Shown one piece after another: positions 11,080-21,563 of a DNA stretch of 64,000 bases. The notes below the pieces were generated by a model that did no database searches, was not told where the DNA came from, and saw only the letters and a program-made list of their open reading frames with translations. Source of the DNA: Spiroplasma endosymbiont of Asaphidion curtum (GTDB lineage: Bacteria > Bacillota_I > Bacilli_A > Mycoplasmatales > Nriv7); assembly GCF_964031085.1 (NCBI RefSeq), contig NZ_OZ035001.1:620001-684000 (forward strand), in the 5' to 3' direction. The translations under genes and the position numbers were made by a program. How positions within the stretch are numbered: position 1 is the stretch's first letter; every line of letters starts with the position of its first letter.

Positions 11080-11188
11080 ATTTAATAAAATCCATAAGTA
11101 TTAACCTAATAAAAGTTAGAAATTACTATATAGTATTTTTTATTTACAAATTATTTGTAATTATTTTAATAAGTAATGCAAGAAGTCT
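11080..11188 (+). mobile_element. IS5-A solitary 3' end
   Basis: About 109 bp of the IS5-A tail ending AATGCAAGAAGTCT, directly abutting the complete copy before it. It contains no coding sequence. Confidence 0.8.
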
Positions 11189-11595
11189 ATTGAAAAAGAA
11201 AGCAAAATAATTATTGCAACAAATTTTTCTCTCGGTAAAAAGCATGATTTTTGTTTATTTAAAGAATCAAAAATCCCAATTTTAAAAAATACTAAATTAA
11301 TAGTTGATAATGGTTATCAAGGAATACAAAAAATTCATAGTAATGTTCTAATACCTAAGAAAAAAACAAAGAAAAACCCTTTAAATAAAGAACAAAAACA
11401 TAATAATAAATTAATTTCAAAAATGAGAATTATTATTGAAAATATTTTTGCTATTCTTAAAAAATTTAAAATTATTACTGAAAAATATCGTAATCGTAGA
11501 AAACGATTTAGTTTAAGATTTAATTTAATTGCTTCAATTTATAATTTGCAATTATAGATAACATAAAATATTTATTTAAAATTAAATTTAAATAA
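11189..11595 (+). pseudogene. IS5-A transposase C-terminal fragment
   Basis: It begins inside the transposase (IEKESKIIIATNFSLGKKHDF), runs through the second Asp and Glu motifs to the normal stop, and ends in the tail at ...tttaaata, where the IS30 copy at 11596 begins. The left boundary follows the end of another IS5-A tail. It is a relic without a start or first catalytic Asp. Confidence 0.88.
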
Positions 11596-12677
11596 GCTGA
11601 ATTATACTTGTAAGTGCAAGTAAATAAAATTGCAAAAAATCTCATATAAAAATTTCATGATGCTAAGTTTATTTTAGAAAAAACAAAGCAAGGAGTTTTT
11701 ATATGGGTTACAAACATCTTGGCATATATGAAAGAATTTATATTGAGAATCAATTGAAGTTTAAAGTAAAAATTAGTGAAATAGCTAAAAATCTTAATCG
11801 AAGTATTAGTACTATTATTCGAGAAGTCAATAGAAATAAAGATAGTAATCATTATTTTTCATTAATTGCACAAAATAAAGCAGAAAACAGAAAACAATCA
11901 CATGTTTATTTTCATAAGTTTAAAAATAGAGAATTAGTAAAATATGTACAACAAAAATTACTATTAGGTTGATCGCCTGAACAAATTTATGGCAGAATTA
12001 AAAATTTTCATAAAGAATGAATTATTAGTTTTAAAACAATTTACAATTGAATTTATTCTGGATTACTTGAAAAAGTTACTAATAAAAATTTAAGAAGAAA
12101 AGGTAAGAAACGAAAATCTCAAGAAAATCGCGGTAAATTTAATGGTAAATCAATTAAAGAACGAAATATTAATGTTAATAATCGTATAACTGTTGGTCAT
12201 TGAGAAGGTGATACTGTAGTATCATCACGAGGTAAAAGTAAATCATGTTTAATAACTTTAGTTGAAAGAACATCAAGATTTACTTTAGCAATGTTAGTTG
12301 AAAATAGAACTACTAAAGTTGTTAACGAAAACATTAGCCATTATTTATCAATTCTTCCAAATAATCTTGTTAAGACTATAACATTTGATAGGGGTAAAAA
12401 ATTTTCTAATTGACAACAACTTGAAAAAAATTTAAATGTGAAAATTTATTTTGCTAATGCGTATTCGCCTTGACAAAGAGGTACTAATGAAAATACTAAT
12501 GGTTTAATTAGAGAAAAATTTCCTAAAAAATTTAATTTTTCAAATACTACTAAAAATGCAGTTCATAAATTTATATTGTCTTTAAACCAAAGACCAAGAA
12601 AAATACTAAATTATCTTTCACCAATCGAATATTTGGTTAGAAAAATAATTTAGTTGCACTTAACTTTACAATTTGGC
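11596..12677 (+). mobile_element. Complete IS30-family element
   Basis: 1082 bp from GCTGAATTATACTTG to ...ACAATTTGGC. The left flank is IS5-A debris and the right flank is the interior of thiN. The two sides do not match, so a deletion or recombination followed the insertion. Confidence 0.93.
11703..12653 (+). CDS. IS30-family transposase
   Basis: 316 aa, same architecture as the copy at 7399-8349, with N-terminal HTH and DDE core. One difference matters: the second catalytic motif reads TFDRGKKF instead of TFDRGKEF, replacing a conserved acidic residue that follows the catalytic Asp. The catalytic Asp itself is kept. Activity may be reduced. Confidence 0.9.
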
Positions 12678-12678
12678 A

Positions 12679-12791
12679 TTAATTAGTTTTATCGCTCCTT
12701 GTTCAACAGCAATAAATTGACAATCTTTTCACTTTGATAAATCAATATTAATATTTTGACAAACAATAACAAAACAATTTTGCTTAATCAT
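12679..12791 (-). pseudogene. thiN: thiN (thiamine pyrophosphokinase) 5' remnant
   Basis: An N-terminal fragment of about 37 codons, MIKQNCFVIVCQNINIDLSKW then CQFIAVEQGAIKLI, cut off by the IS30 end at 12677. Its ATG overlaps the rpe stop (ATGATTAA), as in translationally coupled genes. Thiamine pyrophosphokinase commonly follows rpe in Mollicutes and Firmicutes, and the text fits the start of that family (FVIVC...D...FIAVEQGA). The identification rests on this short text and context. The rest of the gene is not in the window, so the function is lost at this locus. Confidence 0.55.
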
Positions 12792-13452
12792 TTTTTAATT
12801 CCTTAACTGCCTGTTTCATATGTGAATGTTGCATTAAATAACTACCAACAACAACAATATCAGCCCCTTGCTTTTGACATAACTTAGCAATATCATTATT
12901 AATGCCACCATCAACTTGAATTAAACAATGATAGTTATTAATAACAATTTTCGTTTTTAAATTTTTAATCTTATCTAACGATGACATTATAAATTTTTGT
13001 CCGCCTTTACCAGGAATCACGCTCATTAAAAGAACAGCATCTAATTGTTCCAAATATGGTTCTAATACTTCAATTGGTGTTATCGGATTTAAAGCTAAAA
13101 CTTTTTTAATTTTATTATCTTGACAAAAACTAATAAATTCTTTTATTTGTTCTGATGTTAATGCTTCATAATGCATCGTAATGCTATTAGCTTTAGCTTC
13201 AATATATGGCATTAAATATTTTGCCATATTACAATTAACTTTTACCATCAAATGACAATCAATAAAAATATCAAGATATTTAGTAATATCTTGCAATATT
13301 TTAGCTCCAAAACTTAAATTATTAACAAAATTACCATCCATAACATCATAATGGATTCAATCAATATTTGCTTCTTGCAACTGTTGTAATTGCTCTTTTA
13401 AGCACAAATAATTAGCATCTAAAATACTAGCAGCAATAATAAGTTTTTTCAT
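12784..13452 (-). CDS. rpe: Ribulose-phosphate 3-epimerase
   Basis: 222 aa, typical length. It interconverts ribulose-5-phosphate and xylulose-5-phosphate in the pentose phosphate pathway and is a TIM barrel. Visible family motifs are AASILDANY at the N-terminus, WIHYDVMDGNFV (metal/substrate Asp), DCHLMV (His), MSVIPGKGGQKF, and IQVDGGIN near the C-terminus (Asp of the second catalytic pair). One Trp is UGA. The ATG overlaps by one base the TAA of an upstream lysine/arginine-rich frame (13452 to about 13505), which looks like the severed 3' end of rsgA. Downstream it overlaps the thiN remnant. Confidence 0.93.
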
Positions 13453-13510
13453 TATTTTAGTACCTTCCGGTCGCGTTTATTTTTCTTAGGTATTGCTTTG
13501 AAGAAGTAAA
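13452..13510 (-). pseudogene. rsgA: Probable severed 3' end of rsgA
   Basis: A short minus-strand frame ending KAIPKKNKRDRKVLK and TAA. The stop overlaps the rpe ATG as TAATG, the classic coupling seen inside operons. The main rsgA gene at 25231-26136 lacks a normal end and runs into a repeat. I infer that these codons are its displaced basic C-terminus. The rest of 13511-13657 shows no gene. Confidence 0.45.
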
Positions 13511-13657
13511 ACAATCAGCTAATTATATTATTTAATTACTAAACTAACCCTACCTTTCTTGTTATTGTCGTTTTTATTCATTACCATCTTATCATATTAT
13601 TGAATTTTTACACAATAAAAATTATTAATTTTATTAAATTTTAACTAATATTTTTAC

Positions 13658-15040
13658 TTACTTAAACCTACTATATTTATTTGTTAAAATATTACATTTA
13701 TAATTAATTCAACTATCATCATTTTTATTATTATATTTATTTCATAATGAATTTTTATATATTTCTTTTCTGATTTCTATTTCTGAATTAATATTTTCAT
13801 TAATATAATGTAATACATTTAATTTGTTTAAATTTGCCATTCTTAAATGTAATAAGTTATTTAAATTCTTATGATTATATATTTTTGCCCCATATCCTAA
13901 TTGTTGTTTTACTAAATGAGATACATCACTTTCAATGCTACAACCGATATTTCATTCTAAATTTTGGTTATGAATACCTTGCTTATTATTACTGAAATAA
14001 TTACTAGCTTTCCTTAACTTTGTTTTAATATCTTTATTTAATTCATTTTTAGCAACATTACGAATGATTTTGATTAATTCTTGATGATTTCCATCCTTAT
14101 ATAATTCAATTCAACTATTTAGTGTTACTTTGCGATTTTCAAAAATAATATTAAATGCTGTTTGTTTTAATTTTTTAATAGCGTGGTACCCATCCAAAAT
14201 ATATCTAACATTACCAAAACTATTAGCAATTTCTCTAATTCAAGTATCCCCATCACCACAAACAATTATTCTGTCATAATTAATATTCACATAATGTTTT
14301 TGTAATTCTCTAATTAATAAATCACGATAATCCATCGTATTTATTCTTTTGCCAACTTTTAACATTAGAAAATGACCCCGTTTATTTTCTAACGCTCTAC
14401 GAGCATTTTTGTAATTTTTTTCTTTATGTCCGGTATGAAAAGTAACTAAACGAATTCTTTGGTCTTGTTTAACTTTATGATCTAATGTCGCTAAAAATGT
14501 CTCATCTAGTTGTATGTATAAATCCTGATTTTTGACATCAATTCTAGTTTTAGTTTCTTTTTCTGCGAGTTGAAAATATTCGGCAATATCATATTTATTT
14601 AAAATATTTGAAATACTAGCTTTTGAAATATAACAATGATTTAGGGTATCCAAAACATCGCGATACCGCTTACCGTCGCCCAAAAGACTTAAAACTTTAA
14701 ATTGGACATCAAAATAAATACGTTGTTTGGGTAATAAACCAATTTCTTTATCCAACAAACATACATATTCAAATTTACCTAATTTTTGATTTCAATATTT
14801 ATATCGGCGTCGTTTAAAAGTAACATCACCAAAAATTGTAATAATTGTTCTTGATGAAAAATGAACTACTTTATAACCTTGTTTTAAGCGATAATGATAT
14901 TTATATAAGTATTCATCTAATTTTTCATATTCATTAGCCAGTTGTTGGCATTTGTTGGTGTACATATTTTTATGGGTTGTAAACAAACTAAACCAATGCT
15001 TGTTTTCTGAACTTTTTACATTATTATTAATTTTTAACAT
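13658..15040 (-). CDS. ISLre2-family (UPF0236) transposase
   Basis: 460 aa with UGA as Trp, read from MLKINNNVKSSENKHWF to a TAA at 13658. The text matches the UPF0236 family, now treated as ISLre2 transposases. It has an N-terminal domain with FGDVTFKRRRYKYWN, the motif YIQLDETFLAT (probable first Asp), RIIVCGDGDTWI (second Asp), RYILDGYHAIKKL, and a C-terminal IESDVSHLVKQQLGYGAKIYN (probable Glu). The upstream ATAATAAATTACCTTTCTT (RBS AGAAAGGT) is nearly the same as the leader of the first plectrovirus gene at 24744. Element ends were not identified. A broken relative is at 9582-9995. Confidence 0.88.
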
Positions 15041-15277
15041 AATAAATTACCTTTCTTGATAGTAATTTTAATAAAGTTTAGTTAGCTTATTTTTTTGCTT
15101 TAATGATAAATTTTTTTAGAACTAGTATTCAATATCCTAAAAAAATAATAGAAATTCTTATTTAATTGTTTATAATTAATTTGTATTATATTAAACTTTA
15201 AAAATTTGAGAAAGGATGCTGATTACTTTGTAAATTTTATTAATTAGTAAAAATTCACGAAAAAGGATTTGCTTAAT
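15041..15277 (+). promoter_or_regulatory. Divergent intergenic region before the toxin gene
   Basis: 237 bp between the ISLre2 gene (minus) and the toxin (plus). A plausible toxin promoter is TTGTTT near 15167 with TATTATATT near 15190. The RBS is AAAAAGGA at 15259-15266, about ten bases before the ATG. No operator repeat was recognised. Confidence 0.4.
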
Positions 15278-17506
15278 ATGAAAAAATTACTCAGTTTATT
15301 GAGTTTTTTAACAACTAGTGGTGCCACAATGCCAATGGTCGTTGCCACAGCCCCTTGTCAACAAACTAATAATTTACAAATTTTAAAAAGAAATAAAAGA
15401 GAAAATATTAATTTAGAAAAAGAAAATAACTTAGCAAAATTAAGTACCGAACAAACACCAAATATTAATTTAGAAAAAGAAAATAACTTAGCAAAATTAA
15501 GTACCGAACAAACACCAAATATTAATTTAGAAAATAACGAACAAACACCAAATATTAATTTAGAAACTTTAAGTAGAACAAAAAGACAAGATGATAAAAA
15601 AAGTATTATTGGAATTTCGGAATTAGTTATTACAACAAATGGAAATGTTGAATCTTCTGGTGTTGCCTTAAATAACAAAGTTTATTTTGGTTCTAACGAT
15701 CATAATGTATATGAATATACTCCTTCAACAGGAGAACAAAAAGTAGTTATTAGAACAAATGGAGATATCGCTTCCTCAGGAGTTGTATTAAATAACAAAG
15801 TTTATTTTGGATCTTATGATCATAATGTATATGAATATACTCCTTCAACAGGAGAACAAAAAGTAATTATTAGAACAAATAATTTTATACGCTCTTCTGG
15901 GGTTGTGTTAAATAACAAAGTTTATTTTGGATCTTATGATCATAATGTATATGAATATACTCCTTCAACAGGAGAACAAAAAGTAGTTATTAGAACAAAT
16001 GGAGATATTGTTTCTTCAGGAGTTGTGTTAAATAACAAAGTTTATTTTGGATCTAACGATTATAATGTATATGAATATACTCCTTCAACAGGAGAACAAA
16101 AAGTAGTTATTAGAACAAATGGATATGTAAGATTTTCAGGAGTTGTGCTAAATAACAAAGTTTATTTTGGATCTAACGATTGTAATTTATATGAATATAA
16201 TCCTTCAACAGGAGAACAAAAAGTAGTTATTAGAACAAGTTTTATTGGTGGTTATTCAGGAGTTTTGTTAAAAAATAAATTATATTTTGGTTCAACTAAT
16301 GGTAATGTATATGAATATACTCCTTCAACAGGAGAACAAAAAGTAATTATTAGAACAAATGATATGGTTTTTTCTTCGGGCGTTGTGTTAAACAATAAAG
16401 TTTATTTTGGATCTTATGATCATAATGTATATGAATATACTCCTTCAACAGGAGAACAAAAAGTAGTTATTAGAACAAATGATGCGGTTTTTTCTTCAGG
16501 AGTTGTGTTAAACAACAAAGTTTATTTTGGATCTTATGATCAGAAAGTATATGAACACGATCCATTAGATTTAATTGAATCTGATATTATTTATATGAGA
16601 GATCATATAAAAAGAGGATTATATTTACAACACAAAAAACAAAACCCTAATTCTGAAATTAAAAATATTTTAAATATTAATTTAGAAAATTTAACAGTAT
16701 CTGATGTTACTATAGAACAAACACAAAAAAATAAATCATCTAATTTAGAACAAGATCTTAATGATGTTTGTAAAGATTCTAATTCAACATTTGTAAATAA
16801 TAGTAGTATTGAACAAACTCAAAATACAGTTTCTTGTTCTAAACAATTAACAGAAACAAATACATTTCAAAAAATGAATGGATTTTCTAAATCAGAAACA
16901 ACATCAAATACTGATAATTGAAGTGCAAATGTAAATACTAAAGTTACAGCAAAATCTACTATAAAAGCTGATATACCACTTGTTGCAGAAGGAAAAGTTG
17001 AAGTTGGAGTTGAAGTTGGTGGTGGTTATACATGAGGGGGTTCAAAAATTTATACTATAGGAGATACTTCAAATTCTTCTAGCACAGAAATTAAAACAAC
17101 GACAAACACCACAACAATAACTGTTTCATCTCAACCAGTAAAAGTTCCACCACATAGTAAAATTTCAATTTCTGTTACTTCTTGACAAAATAATATAGGA
17201 CTTATTTTAAGTTATTATCAAAAAGTTGAAGGCATGGTTAGTGCAGATTTTATTGATAAAAATAATAATGAATCCACAATTTCTATTTCAATTAAGAATG
17301 CTATGCTTAATTTATTAGAAAATAATATCTTACCTTCAAAAATAAAGATAAACGATGATGATAGCATAAATTTTTCTTATGATATTAAAAGTAAAAAAGA
17401 AATAATTATGCATCAGACTGAAATTGGAGAAGCTATTCCTTTAAGTTTAGATAAACAAAATATATCTTTTAAAGATAACACAACAAGTATAATTAATAAA
17501 GTATAA
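15278..17506 (+). CDS. Secreted beta-propeller / ETX-MTX2 pore-forming toxin
   Basis: 742 aa with UGA as Trp. It starts with a signal peptide (MKKLLSLLSFLTTSGATMP, cleavage probably near ATA). A low-complexity region follows with two 19-residue NINLEKENNLAKLSTEQTP repeats, flanked by the basic motifs RNKR and RTKR. Eight 40-residue repeats come next (SSGVVLNNKVYFGSYDHN, VYEYTPSTGEQK), as in PQQ-type beta-propeller blades. A linker (about 430-545) leads to a C-terminal domain with the ETX/MTX2 aerolysin-like pattern: ADIPLVAEGKVEVGVEVGG, Ser/Thr-rich alternating strands, and SSQPVKVPPHSKISISV. That family forms beta-barrel pores in host membranes; the propeller may be the receptor-binding part (inference). 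ATG at 15278 fits the RBS better than TTG at 15269. Confidence 0.85.
15407..15520 (+). repeat. Two 57-bp tandem repeats in the toxin pro-region
   Basis: Two consecutive 57-bp copies encode NINLEKENNLAKLSTEQTP, followed by a shortened third version (NINLENNEQTP). They look exactly repeated, so copy number may vary by slippage. Confidence 0.8.
15638..16560 (+). repeat. Eight 120-bp propeller repeats
   Basis: The period is exactly 120 bp (40 codons), and the segment encoding YFGS...YEYTPSTGEQK is the most conserved. Blade 6 (SFIGGYSGVLLKNKLYFGS) and blade 8 are the most diverged. The high nucleotide identity suggests recent expansion or gene conversion. It is coding and not a CRISPR array. Confidence 0.85.
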
Positions 17507-17609
17507 ACACAGTTTGAAATAAAAATATTAAGTCTTTTGGGAATAATCACTTTAAGTTAGAACAAATATAACAAGTTTAATATCTTATTAAAAAGTAAGA
17601 AAAATATTC

Positions 17610-17652
17610 AAACCAGTAATTTTAATTAATTAAAATTACTGGTTTTATTTTG
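17610..17652 (+). terminator. Terminator after the toxin gene
   Basis: A perfect inverted repeat AAACCAGTAATTTTAATT with its complement, followed by TATTTTG. It separates the toxin from the convergent lipoprotein gene and may act in both directions. Confidence 0.8.
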
Positions 17653-17765
17653 TTAAAATAGAAAAAATGAAAAGTTGTTTAAGAAGAGTATTGTCATAAT
17701 TAAAAACCATCTTTCTTGGAAAGAAATTTTAACATTTTATATATTTTTATTAATTAAATAATGAA

Positions 17766-18254
17766 TTAATTGTTGTCTTTTTTTGTATGAAATTTTTTAA
17801 TATGAAATTTGTTTGAACCGGGATAACTATATTCTTGTATTTTTATTTTTACATCTTTAATTTTTTTAGCAGTATAAAAATATTCAATATTTGTTTTTTG
17901 AAAATCTTTATCAAAAAATTCTCTTTCTTCTGGGGTGCTGTTTTCTTTTTTATAATTATAAATTTCTTTAATTTCTTTAAATACTGGTTCATTGGTAAAG
18001 ACAGCAAACCCTCTAGTATTTTCTCCATAATTTTTTATTTCTAAAGGTAATTGCTCTTTTACTGAGTCAATATTAATATATACTGGATCACTGCCTTTTT
18101 TATACAACGATTGTAAATAACTGTTATTTATTTCTGAAAATTTTAAGTCATATGTTTTATATTGAACTTGTTGTGTTTCACTTTCTTTTTTAGAACAGCT
18201 AACTATTGGTAATATTGTTAATGTCAAAAGAGTTATTATATTTAAAATTTTCAT
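17766..18254 (-). CDS. Lipoprotein carrying the phage P1 N-terminal domain
   Basis: 162 aa. The N-terminus is a lipoprotein signal, MKILNIITLLTLTILPIVSC, with lipobox PIVSC at Cys20. Residues about 31-155 (QYKTYDLKFSEINNSYLQSL to SNKFHIKKF) appear identical to the N-terminal domain of the adjacent plectrovirus surface protein (18305-21275, IS-interrupted). The DNA is also identical by eye over roughly 365 bp (about 17787-18155). Only the last seven residues (HTKKDNN) are unique. The product should be a membrane-anchored copy of a phage domain displayed on the cell surface. By analogy with the N-terminal domain of filamentous phage pIII it could mask the receptor and exclude related phage (inference). 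The RBS is AAAGGAAT before ATG. Confidence 0.85.
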   Translation of the reverse strand: MKILNIITLLTLTILPIVSCSKKESETQQVQYKTYDLKFSEINNSYLQSLYKKGSDPVYINIDSVKEQLPLEIKNYGENTRGFAVFTNEPVFKEIKEIYNYKKENSTPEEREFFDKDFQKTNIEYFYTAKKIKDVKIKIQEYSYPGSNKFHIKKFHTKKDNN

Positions 18255-19792
18255 TATTTTAATTCCTTTATTGCTTTATTTTTTAATATATATATATATA
18301 TATATTACAGGAAAATTCTTAATATCATTAGAAAAATGGCAAAACCGATTAAAAATTGAAAGGTATAGTAAAAAGCTGGTACCGTTTTAAAAACTGGAAA
18401 AATGGCAGTTGAAAAGTTAACTGTTGCTTTCGCAATAACCGCTAAGGGTCGTAAAATTGTAATGATTTGTGACGCTGTCAGCATTCAGTTTAGCATTTTA
18501 ATACCAGCATTTTGAATGGCACAACCAATATCATTAAATGTTGGTATTCATCGTCCAGAATATTTGCAATTTGGTGGTGGAATTAAGTCGTCTCATTCTG
18601 AGTTGGTTGAACCATCAGGAATAAAAGCCGTAGAATTTAAGACATTAAAGTCATAAATTTTAAAATTGTAATTAGAGATGTTTCCTTTATGGTAAAGTGG
18701 AAATGTTAAGGTAAAAATATTAATACCGTAGCGAATATCAATATCAGTATTAAGGTAATTAATACTATTAGCGGGTTTATCAGCCAGCAAGGTAATGAGT
18801 TTATTATCATAGGATTTAAGGACATTAAAATTAATTTTATAAATGCTATTGGCGTTATTAATAGCGTTATAATTTTCTTGGTGCGTTTTTTTATCAAAAG
18901 TAAAAAAATAACTTCTTAGTAATAATTCCGAATTACCAGTAACATTGATTAAATATTTTTTTGGATAAAAGGTAATTAACGAACGATAAAAGAACCCAAT
19001 TTGAATAAAGTAATCTTTGCTATAGTTGTCTACGCCTTTAAAATCAATTTCGGTATGAGTTTTTTTGTCCATGTCAAAAGTAGCGTAAAATAAACTAGCA
19101 AAAAAGTTGCCAAGGATTTCGTAAATTTCGTCAAAAACATTTTTGTAATCGCTGTTGTTAATATTAGGAATGTTGTTTTTAAAATAAAGGTAAATGTCAT
19201 TTTTTAATTCAGGGTCATAACGCAGAAAACTAAATTTAACATTAAGATAATTTAAAGTTCCAAAAAGGTACTTAATTAGATAATAATCGTTGGCATTTGC
19301 CGTGTCATATTTTCAGATTTCACTTTCACCGTGTAATAATTGTAAATAATTGTTTCCGGCAATTAGACTTTTGTTAAATGCCTTAATTTTCAAAACATTC
19401 TCATTTACTATATTTTTATCATTAGAAGTTTTATGATAAAAATAGCTCTCGTCCTTAAAGCCGTGATTTTTAATCGTAAATTCTTTGTAATAACCTTTTT
19501 CTAAGGTGTTAATGAAATTAAAAACTGGTGTTCAATAAAGATAAGAGTAATTGAATTTGTCAAAATCACCCCGATGAATCATTAAATAATCAAGATTATC
19601 AACAACATCGTTATAGTTGTGGCTACCATCAAATTTCGTTGTTGTTTCTGGTAAATCAATGTCCGTACTTGGTTTAGTTTCTAATTTTGCTAAAAATTTT
19701 TTAATATGAAATTTGTTTGAACCGGGATAACTATATTCTTGTATTTTTATTTTTACATCTTTAATTTTTTTAGCAGTATAAAAATATTCAAT

Positions 19793-20876
19793 AGACTTCT
19801 TGCATTACTTATTAAAATAATTACAAATTATTTGTAAATAAAAAATACTATATAGTAATTTCTAACTTTTATTAGGTTAATACTTATGGATTTTATTAAA
19901 TGTGTAAATTTTGACACAACAAAAAATTATTTTATTATTTAAATTTAATTTTAAATAAATATTTTATGTTATCTATAATTGCAAATTATAAATTGAAGCA
20001 ATTAAATTAAATCTTAAACTAAATCGTTTTCTACGATTACGATATTTTTCAGTAATAATTTTAAATTTTTTAAGAATAGCAAAAATATTTTCAATAATAA
20101 TTCTCATTTTTGAAATTAATTTATTATTATGTTTTTGTTCTTTATTTAAAGGGTTTTTCTTTGTTTTTTTCTTAGGTATTAGAACATTACTATGAATTTT
20201 TTGTATTCCTTGATAACCATTATCAACTATTAATTTAGTATTTTTTAAAATTGGGATTTTTGATTCTTTAAATAAACAAAAATCATGCTTTTTACCGAGA
20301 GAAAAATTTGTTGCAATAATTATTTTGCTTTCTTTTTCAATAATTACTTGTGTTTTAATAGTGTGTTTTTTCTTTTTTCCTGAATAAGATTGTTTTTGTC
20401 TTTTTTTGGGCGTTGAATGGGTGTTTCTGTAGCATCAATAATAATTGTTTTATCATTAAAATAATCATTTATTAATGCTTTTTTACCAGCAAGTTGTTGA
20501 AAATCAGGATGTTTGATTAAAATATCTTCAATTCACTTGATATTTCGATAACAACTAGCTTCACTAATATCAAAACTTTTACCAAGATGAAAATAAGTAC
20601 GATATTCTCGTCAATATGATAAAGTCATCAATAATCTATTTTCTAATGATAATTTATTATTTTTACCACCTCTTTTAAACTTTTTTAACTCAGCTTCTTT
20701 TAAAATATTTAACATTTTATTAAAAGTACTTTGCTTTATTCCAGTTAATCGTAATAATTCTTTATCATTAATAAAATTAAATTTATCAAATTTCATAATC
20801 TTAAATTCCTTATAATTTCTATTTTAAATATATTTTATAGGAATTTTGTTTAATAAATAAGTAATGCAAGAAGTCT
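19793..20876 (-). mobile_element. Complete IS5-A element inside the phage P1 gene
   Basis: A 1084-bp copy. The uninterrupted sequence survives in the lipoprotein gene (...attcaatatttg...), so the junctions attcAAT | IS | AATatttg define a 3-bp AAT target duplication. This matches the ANT duplications reported for the ISL2 group of IS5. Confidence 0.95.
19973..20796 (-). CDS. IS5-A transposase, made by -1 frameshift
   Basis: Same two-frame structure as the copy at 10076-10899, with seven A at the slip site (20401-20407 as T on the plus strand). All DDE motifs are intact. Expected product is about 274 aa after the -1 shift. Confidence 0.85.
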
Positions 20877-21290
20877 AATATTTGTTTTTTGAAAATCTTT
20901 ATCAAAAAATTCTCTTTCTTCTGGGGTGCTGTTTTCTTTTTTATAATTATAAATTTCTTTAATTTCTTTAAATACTGGTTCATTGGTAAAGACAGCAAAC
21001 CCTCTAGTATTTTCTCCATAATTTTTTATTTCTAAAGGTAATTGCTCTTTTACTGAGTCAATATTAATATATACTGGATCACTGCCTTTTTTATACAACG
21101 ATTGTAAATAACTGTTATTTATTTCTGAAAATTTTAAGTCATATGTTTTATATTGAGTTTCTCTTTTATTTCTAATTAATTGTTCTGTTGCCTTGTCATT
21201 ATTATTAATTTTTTGTGGAATGGTAAAAATGTTATTTAAACTAATAATTAAAACGGTAAATATTTTCATAAACATTTTTATCACTCCTTT

Positions 21291-21563
21291 TTAAAATATT
21301 TTATTTTTCATTATTCTTTTAGTTTTAATCTTTTTTAATATAAAACGAATTAAACAGTTTACTATTTCTGTTGTGGTTACTCACACTAAGGAATAACCTA
21401 TAATCATTAACTTACCAATTGCTCCAAAATTTTTAATAAATTGTTGCAAATTTTCAATATTTGTATATAATAATAAAACTATACTCAAAGATATGAACAT
21501 AATGTAATTAAGCATTATTCATCAATATCTTTTTAAAAAATTAATTAACTTGTTTAGTTTCAT
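21291..21563 (-). CDS. Plectrovirus small membrane protein (90 aa)
   Basis: Begins MKLNKLINFLKRYWWIMLNY and has two predicted helices (about 16-36 and 50-75), with a basic C-terminus KKIKTKRIMKNKIF. Its ATG overlaps the end of the preceding gene (21541-21933). It lies in the plectrovirus block just before P1. It probably belongs to the virion assembly or membrane set, but I do not recognise a specific function. Confidence 0.7.

Larger units (their letters stand above)
18305..21275 (-). pseudogene. Plectrovirus P1-like surface protein, interrupted by IS5-A
   Basis: The reading frame runs from ATG at 21275 to 20877 and resumes at 19792 down to the TAA at 18305. The intervening DNA is a complete IS5-A with AAT duplicated. 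Without the IS the protein would be about 628 aa: signal peptide (MFMKIFTVLIISLNNIFTIP), a basic RNKR motif, the domain shared with the lipoprotein at 17766, a long central region, and hydrophobic C-terminal segments ending FAIFLMILRIFL. This layout fits the large minor coat/adsorption protein of SpV1-like plectroviruses, analogous to filamentous pIII. The insertion leaves only a 140-residue N-terminal fragment translatable. GTG at 21284 is possible but abuts the RBS AAGGAG, so ATG at 21275 is preferred. Confidence 0.82.

Noticed and set aside
15358..15678. 106-residue minus-strand frame over the toxin pro-region
   Set aside because: A mirror of the tandem repeats, with no RBS or protein-like composition.
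15638..16560. Regular 120-bp repeats that could suggest a CRISPR or satellite array
   Set aside because: The repeats are coding, in one frame, and encode propeller blades. There are no unique spacers.
18284..18306. (TA)n tract near the end of the phage block
   Set aside because: A simple-sequence run common in AT-rich genomes. No sign of function.
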